Source: Pseudomonadota bacterium
GTDB lineage: Bacteria > Pseudomonadota > Alphaproteobacteria > Rhizobiales > Aestuariivirgaceae
NCBI GenBank assembly: GCA_016522385.1
Contig: JAEKFU010000252.1
Coordinates: 1 to 9,077 of the forward strand
Direction of reading: 5' to 3'
Length of the DNA: 9,077 bases
A program made the translations under genes and the position numbers. The notes under the pieces are model-generated. The model was not told where the DNA came from. It searched no databases and saw nothing but the letters and a program-made list of their open reading frames with translations. Shown here piece by piece: positions 6,715-9,077 of the stretch; position 1 is the stretch's first letter; each line of letters opens with the position of its first letter.

Positions 6715-6842
6715 CAGCAGCGCTCCGCCGGTGCCAGCGGCCAGTAACATGTTAGAAGGAGATACGCGCGCAGAAGGAACTGGTCCACAAGCGGCGCGTA
6801 TGACGCGGATAGGCAAACTGCCCCCCCAAACTGACTAGTCAT
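6714..6842 (-). CDS. Candidate 42-residue leader ORF overlapping the CYTH-CHAD start
   Basis: An ATG at 6842 opens a 42-codon frame whose TGA (6716-6714) overlaps the CYTH-CHAD ATG as TGATG, the geometry of translational coupling. GGGGGG (6854-6849) lies 6 bases before the ATG as a possible ribosome site. The peptide is partly hydrophobic (LVDQFLLRAYLLLTCYW in its second half), with no family I recognise. Codons 6-8 contain a run of seven G. It may be a leader peptide, or a product of open frame by chance; low certainty. Confidence 0.28.
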   Translation of the reverse strand: MTSQFGGAVCLSASYAPLVDQFLLRAYLLLTCYWPLAPAERC

Positions 6843-6854
6843 CGCCTGCCCCCC
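6818..6854 (-). repeat. Direct GGGGGGCAG repeats flanking a TGACTAGTCA palindrome
   Basis: On the minus strand GGGGGGCAG occurs at 6854-6846 and again at 6826-6818, 28 bases apart. The perfect 10-base palindrome TGACTAGTCA (6841-6832) lies between them. The arrangement suggests a protein-binding site in the leader of the CYTH-CHAD gene. The CTAG-centred palindrome shares its core with the one upstream of the SDR. Confidence 0.35.
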
Positions 6855-6895
6855 ACAATCAGACTGCCGCAAATTTTTCGATAGCTGTCGAGGTA

Positions 6896-6923
6896 ATACT
6901 ACACGCTCCCTTCCGGCGTGCAA
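6896..6923 (-). promoter_or_regulatory. Candidate promoter for the CYTH-CHAD transcript
   Basis: On the minus strand TTGCAC (6923-6918) and TAGTAT (6901-6896) are separated by 16 bases. A near-perfect dyad, TCGACAGCTATCGA (6891-6878), sits at the predicted start of transcription and could be an operator. The match to a sigma-70 promoter is only fair. Confidence 0.28.
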
Positions 6924-6937
6924 GGCTGCAAGCTGGC

Positions 6938-6956
6938 AATAAAAGGCTTCGGAAGC
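6938..6956 (-). terminator. Weak candidate terminator after the glycosyltransferase pair
   Basis: On the minus strand GCTTCCGAAGC (6956-6946) can form a short 4-base-pair hairpin with a CCG loop, followed by CTTTTATT. It lies about 100 bases past the GT2 stop and just upstream of the candidate CYTH-CHAD promoter. The stem is short, so confidence is low. Confidence 0.25.
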
Positions 6957-7056
6957 AATTTGGCCCGGTCATGCAAGTCGGCTGACTGTATCGCCCTTGC
7001 CAGGCAATTCAATTGGCGGCGGGTGGCTGACATCCTGGAAGACGATCTCACGCTGA

Positions 7057-7809
7057 TCAGCAAAAAGTCTGCGACCGCTTGCGTGTCCGCTCCGACATGG
7101 CAATTCTGAATATCGTGCCAAGAATGGCATGCCCGGCAAGAAACGTGCCGCGCACTGTGCCTGAGATTTTCGATCGTCCGATCCGCACCCGATAGTCAAC
7201 CGGCACTTCGCGTACGTACAATCCTTCCTGAATTGCTCTCAATTGCATTTCAACGGTCCAGCCATAAGCACGATCGGTCATGGCAAGCCGGCGCAGGGCA
7301 TCCGCGCGGATCGCCCGGAACGGACCCAGATCGGTATACGAAACGCCCCACAACAACTTGATCAGCCGGCAGGCAAGCCAGTTGCCGAAGCGTTGCGGAA
7401 GCGTCAGCGCCCCCGCCGCCGCACGACCAAGCTGCCGTGAGCCGATCACGAGATCAACTCCATCAACTGCGATCGGATCAACAAGTTGATCCATTCTGTC
7501 CGGGTAGTCGGAATAGTCACCATCAACAAATACAATAATGCTGCAATCAGGCAGCGCGGCTATGCCGGCAAGACAGGCCGCACCGTAAGCACCGTCGGGC
7601 GCGACAGTGACCTGCGCCCCTGACGCTTCTGCCAGTCTCTGTGTACCATCTGATGAGCCATTATCAGCGACAACGATTACGTCGACCCAGGCAGGAATGT
7701 CGCCGATCACCCGCGTGATCGCCTCGGCCTCGTTAAGCGCCGGGATCACGACGCCGACTTTATGTCCGTGCCGCATCGTCCAAGACGCCCGATGCGCTGC
7801 GACCGGCAA
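7057..7809 (-). CDS. GT2 glycosyltransferase, polyprenyl-phosphate hexose synthase-like
   Basis: This enzyme of 250 residues has a GT-A fold, cytosolic or at the inner face of the membrane. VGVVIPALNE (18-27) opens the nucleotide-sugar fold. Asp49 and Asp54 lie in VVADNGSSDGT, the DXD-type metal site is DGD (96-98), and GSR (122-124), YTDLGPFRAI (157-166) and GWTVEMQLRA follow as in dolichyl-phosphate mannose/glucose synthases. There is no C-terminal membrane anchor. The likely reaction transfers a hexose from UDP- or GDP-sugar to a polyprenyl phosphate. Start choice: the TTG at 7809 has GGGAG 5 bases upstream, made in the overlapping gene by the codons GGG-AGA, and AGA is normally rare in GC-rich genomes. 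The ATG at 7776 (residue 12) gives a more compact N-terminus but has almost no ribosome site. Either start overlaps the upstream GT-C gene, so the two are co-translated. Sugar and acceptor are not determinable. Confidence 0.9.
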   Translation of the reverse strand: MPVAAHRASWTMRHGHKVGVVIPALNEAEAITRVIGDIPAWVDVIVVADNGSSDGTQRLAEASGAQVTVAPDGAYGAACLAGIAALPDCSIIVFVDGDYSDYPDRMDQLVDPIAVDGVDLVIGSRQLGRAAAGALTLPQRFGNWLACRLIKLLWGVSYTDLGPFRAIRADALRRLAMTDRAYGWTVEMQLRAIQEGLYVREVPVDYRVRIGRSKISGTVRGTFLAGHAILGTIFRIAMSERTRKRSQTFC

Positions 7810-9076
7810 AGACTCTCCCGGTGTCGAAGGCCAGTAAGGCCCAGACCGGTAGCCAGATCAGCCAGACAATGCGTTGGTTGTAGATGTGCTCAAGGCTCTG
7901 AGCCGCAAAATAGAAATAGAGATAGTGAAACGGGATCGAGACGCCGATTAACAGCAATCCGCGCACCGGATAGAAACAAAGGAATGGCAAGACCCACAAA
8001 AAATACCATGGAAACATCGACGGCGAGAGCAGGCAGACCGCCGCGCTGATAAGGAACATGCGCAGCACCACCGAATTTTCGTCCATCGCTCTGACCCGGC
8101 ATATTGCCAGGACTGCAAGCAGCAGGGTCATCGCGAGCAGTCCCCGCGCCAGTGCACCAGTGCTGATCCATTGCATTGCCGCCGAGAGCGGATGCGCCAC
8201 CCATTCGGCGACCAGGAACGCGGCAGACGACGCCTGCCACTCTTGCGCGTAGGCCACGAATCCGGAATTCTCACCAAGCCCAGCGGCAACGATCGGCAAT
8301 ACTTGCAGGATAAGAATGCCACCGGCAACCGCCGCGGCTGAAACGGTCACCGCCGGCCGCATCAACAGTTGCCTGAACACCGGAAGCATCAGTACGGCCG
8401 GCCAGATTTTCACGCCGGCGGCAATTGCCAGCATGGCGGTGGCCCAGACCGGTTTCCTGCAAAGCACCAAGTAGGCGCCGAGCAACATCGGCAGCACCAG
8501 AACCGGCTCGGTATGTGCCGAATTTGCGACCTCTTTGATGACTACCGGGTTCCACCAGTAAAGGCTCGCCCAAAGCACAGATCGCGACATAAGCTGCAGC
8601 ACCGCCACGATCAGCGCCAGGCTGGCCAGTTCCAGCCCAACCAGCAATAGGCGCCAGCCATCAAGACTGAACGGAGCAATCCAATGTGAGAGCACAAAGG
8701 CCGCCTGGGCAACCGGAGGGTACACCGTGCGATACTCCGGATAGTTGATCCGGTCGAACACCACGCCTGCCTGCTCCTTCACATCAAGCAGCCTGTGGTC
8801 CCCCGACGCGGACCCGGCGAGTCCTTCGGGCGAAATTGAATACGGATTGACCCCCGAGGACGTTACCGCACCGTCCCACAGATAACGGTTGTAGTCATCT
8901 TCAAGCACCGGCTCGGCGCCCAGTTGAACAAGCCGCATCGCCAGCCCGGCAATCAAGACAAAGAAGACCAGTGACCGGCCAGCATTCGGCGTGGTTGAAC
9001 GGATGAGAAGCGGCAGGCACATGAAGACAAGGGTACCCGCCGCGCAGTAGCCGGCGACCAGGGCAAGGATCGGCAT
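7760..9076 (-). CDS. GT-C type membrane glycosyltransferase (GT87/DUF2029-like)
   Basis: At least 438 residues with about ten or more hydrophobic segments spread over the whole length. The first extracytoplasmic loop carries the acidic catalytic signature LEDDYNRYLWDG (58-69), typical of GT-C enzymes, then GVNPYSISPE (75-84) and NYPEYRTVYPPVAQ (111-124). Further family-like motifs are KEVANSAHTEPVLVLP (181-196), GVKIWPAVLMLP (221-232) and SPSMFPWYFLWVLP (351-364). GT-C enzymes take a sugar from a polyprenyl phosphate and transfer it on the periplasmic side; the GT2 gene it overlaps by 50 bases could supply that donor. The Met codon at 9076-9074 leaves one base in the window, so the ribosome site cannot be seen and the true start may lie further upstream. 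The N-terminus as given begins with a membrane segment, which is compatible with a real start. The acceptor (lipid, glycan or protein) is unknown. Confidence 0.85.
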   Translation of the reverse strand: MPILALVAGYCAAGTLVFMCLPLLIRSTTPNAGRSLVFFVLIAGLAMRLVQLGAEPVLEDDYNRYLWDGAVTSSGVNPYSISPEGLAGSASGDHRLLDVKEQAGVVFDRINYPEYRTVYPPVAQAAFVLSHWIAPFSLDGWRLLLVGLELASLALIVAVLQLMSRSVLWASLYWWNPVVIKEVANSAHTEPVLVLPMLLGAYLVLCRKPVWATAMLAIAAGVKIWPAVLMLPVFRQLLMRPAVTVSAAAVAGGILILQVLPIVAAGLGENSGFVAYAQEWQASSAAFLVAEWVAHPLSAAMQWISTGALARGLLAMTLLLAVLAICRVRAMDENSVVLRMFLISAAVCLLSPSMFPWYFLWVLPFLCFYPVRGLLLIGVSIPFHYLYFYFAAQSLEHIYNQRIVWLIWLPVWALLAFDTGRVFAGRSASGVLDDAART

Positions 9077-9077
9077 A

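Noticed and set aside
6715..6816. TTG start at 6816 extending the CYTH-CHAD protein by 34 residues
   Set aside because: No ribosome site precedes it, whereas the ATG at 6714 has GGAG at 8 bases and leads straight into the CYTH domain; the extension stays possible only under the G-tract hypothesis.
1..9077. CRISPR arrays, tRNA or rRNA genes, insertion sequences, phage or toxin-antitoxin genes
   Set aside because: No regularly spaced repeats, cloverleaf-like segments, transposase motifs or terminal inverted repeats were found on reading both strands.

Overview
The window looks like chromosomal DNA from an alphaproteobacterium, probably of the Hyphomicrobiales/Rhizobiales type. This is inferred from the protein families (a TPR/ATP-grasp protein, a class III cyclase with an N-terminal sensor region, a CYTH-CHAD protein), the moderately GC-rich base composition and the convergent packing of genes. 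No rRNA, tRNA, CRISPR array, insertion sequence or phage gene was seen, so this is ordinary chromosome rather than a mobile island.

Layout. Bases 1-1983 read on the plus strand: the 3' part of a gene for a TPR-like/ATP-grasp protein, a short gap with tandem hairpins and two adjacent perfect palindromes, then a complete short-chain dehydrogenase/reductase (SDR). A hairpin at 2047-2078 separates this block from everything to the right, which reads on the minus strand. In minus-strand transcription order, starting from the right edge, the genes are: a multi-membrane-spanning GT-C type glycosyltransferase (9076-7760) overlapping a GT2 polyprenyl-phosphate hexose synthase-like enzyme (7809-7057); a CYTH-CHAD triphosphatase-like protein (6714-5161) with an unusual leader; an EamA/DMT-family exporter (4926-4006); and a nucleotide cyclase with an N-terminal DUF427 domain (3662-2112).

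Functional reading. The two glycosyltransferases form a plausible two-step unit: the GT2 enzyme would charge a polyprenyl phosphate with a sugar, and the GT-C enzyme would use that lipid-linked sugar on the far side of the membrane. The CYTH-CHAD protein suggests triphosphate or polyphosphate metabolism. The cyclase should make cAMP (or cGMP) in response to whatever its DUF427 and middle domains sense. The SDR, exporter and ATP-grasp protein have clear folds but no assignable substrate.

Most worth a second look: the DUF427-cyclase fusion; the leader of the CYTH-CHAD gene, where a 42-codon ORF ends in a TGATG overlap and contains a G7 tract, one extra G of which would fuse the two frames; the paired palindromes upstream of the SDR; and the crowded intergenic stretch 4927-5160, which holds a UUCG-capped terminator, a perfect extended -10 inside an inverted repeat and a consensus DnaA box.
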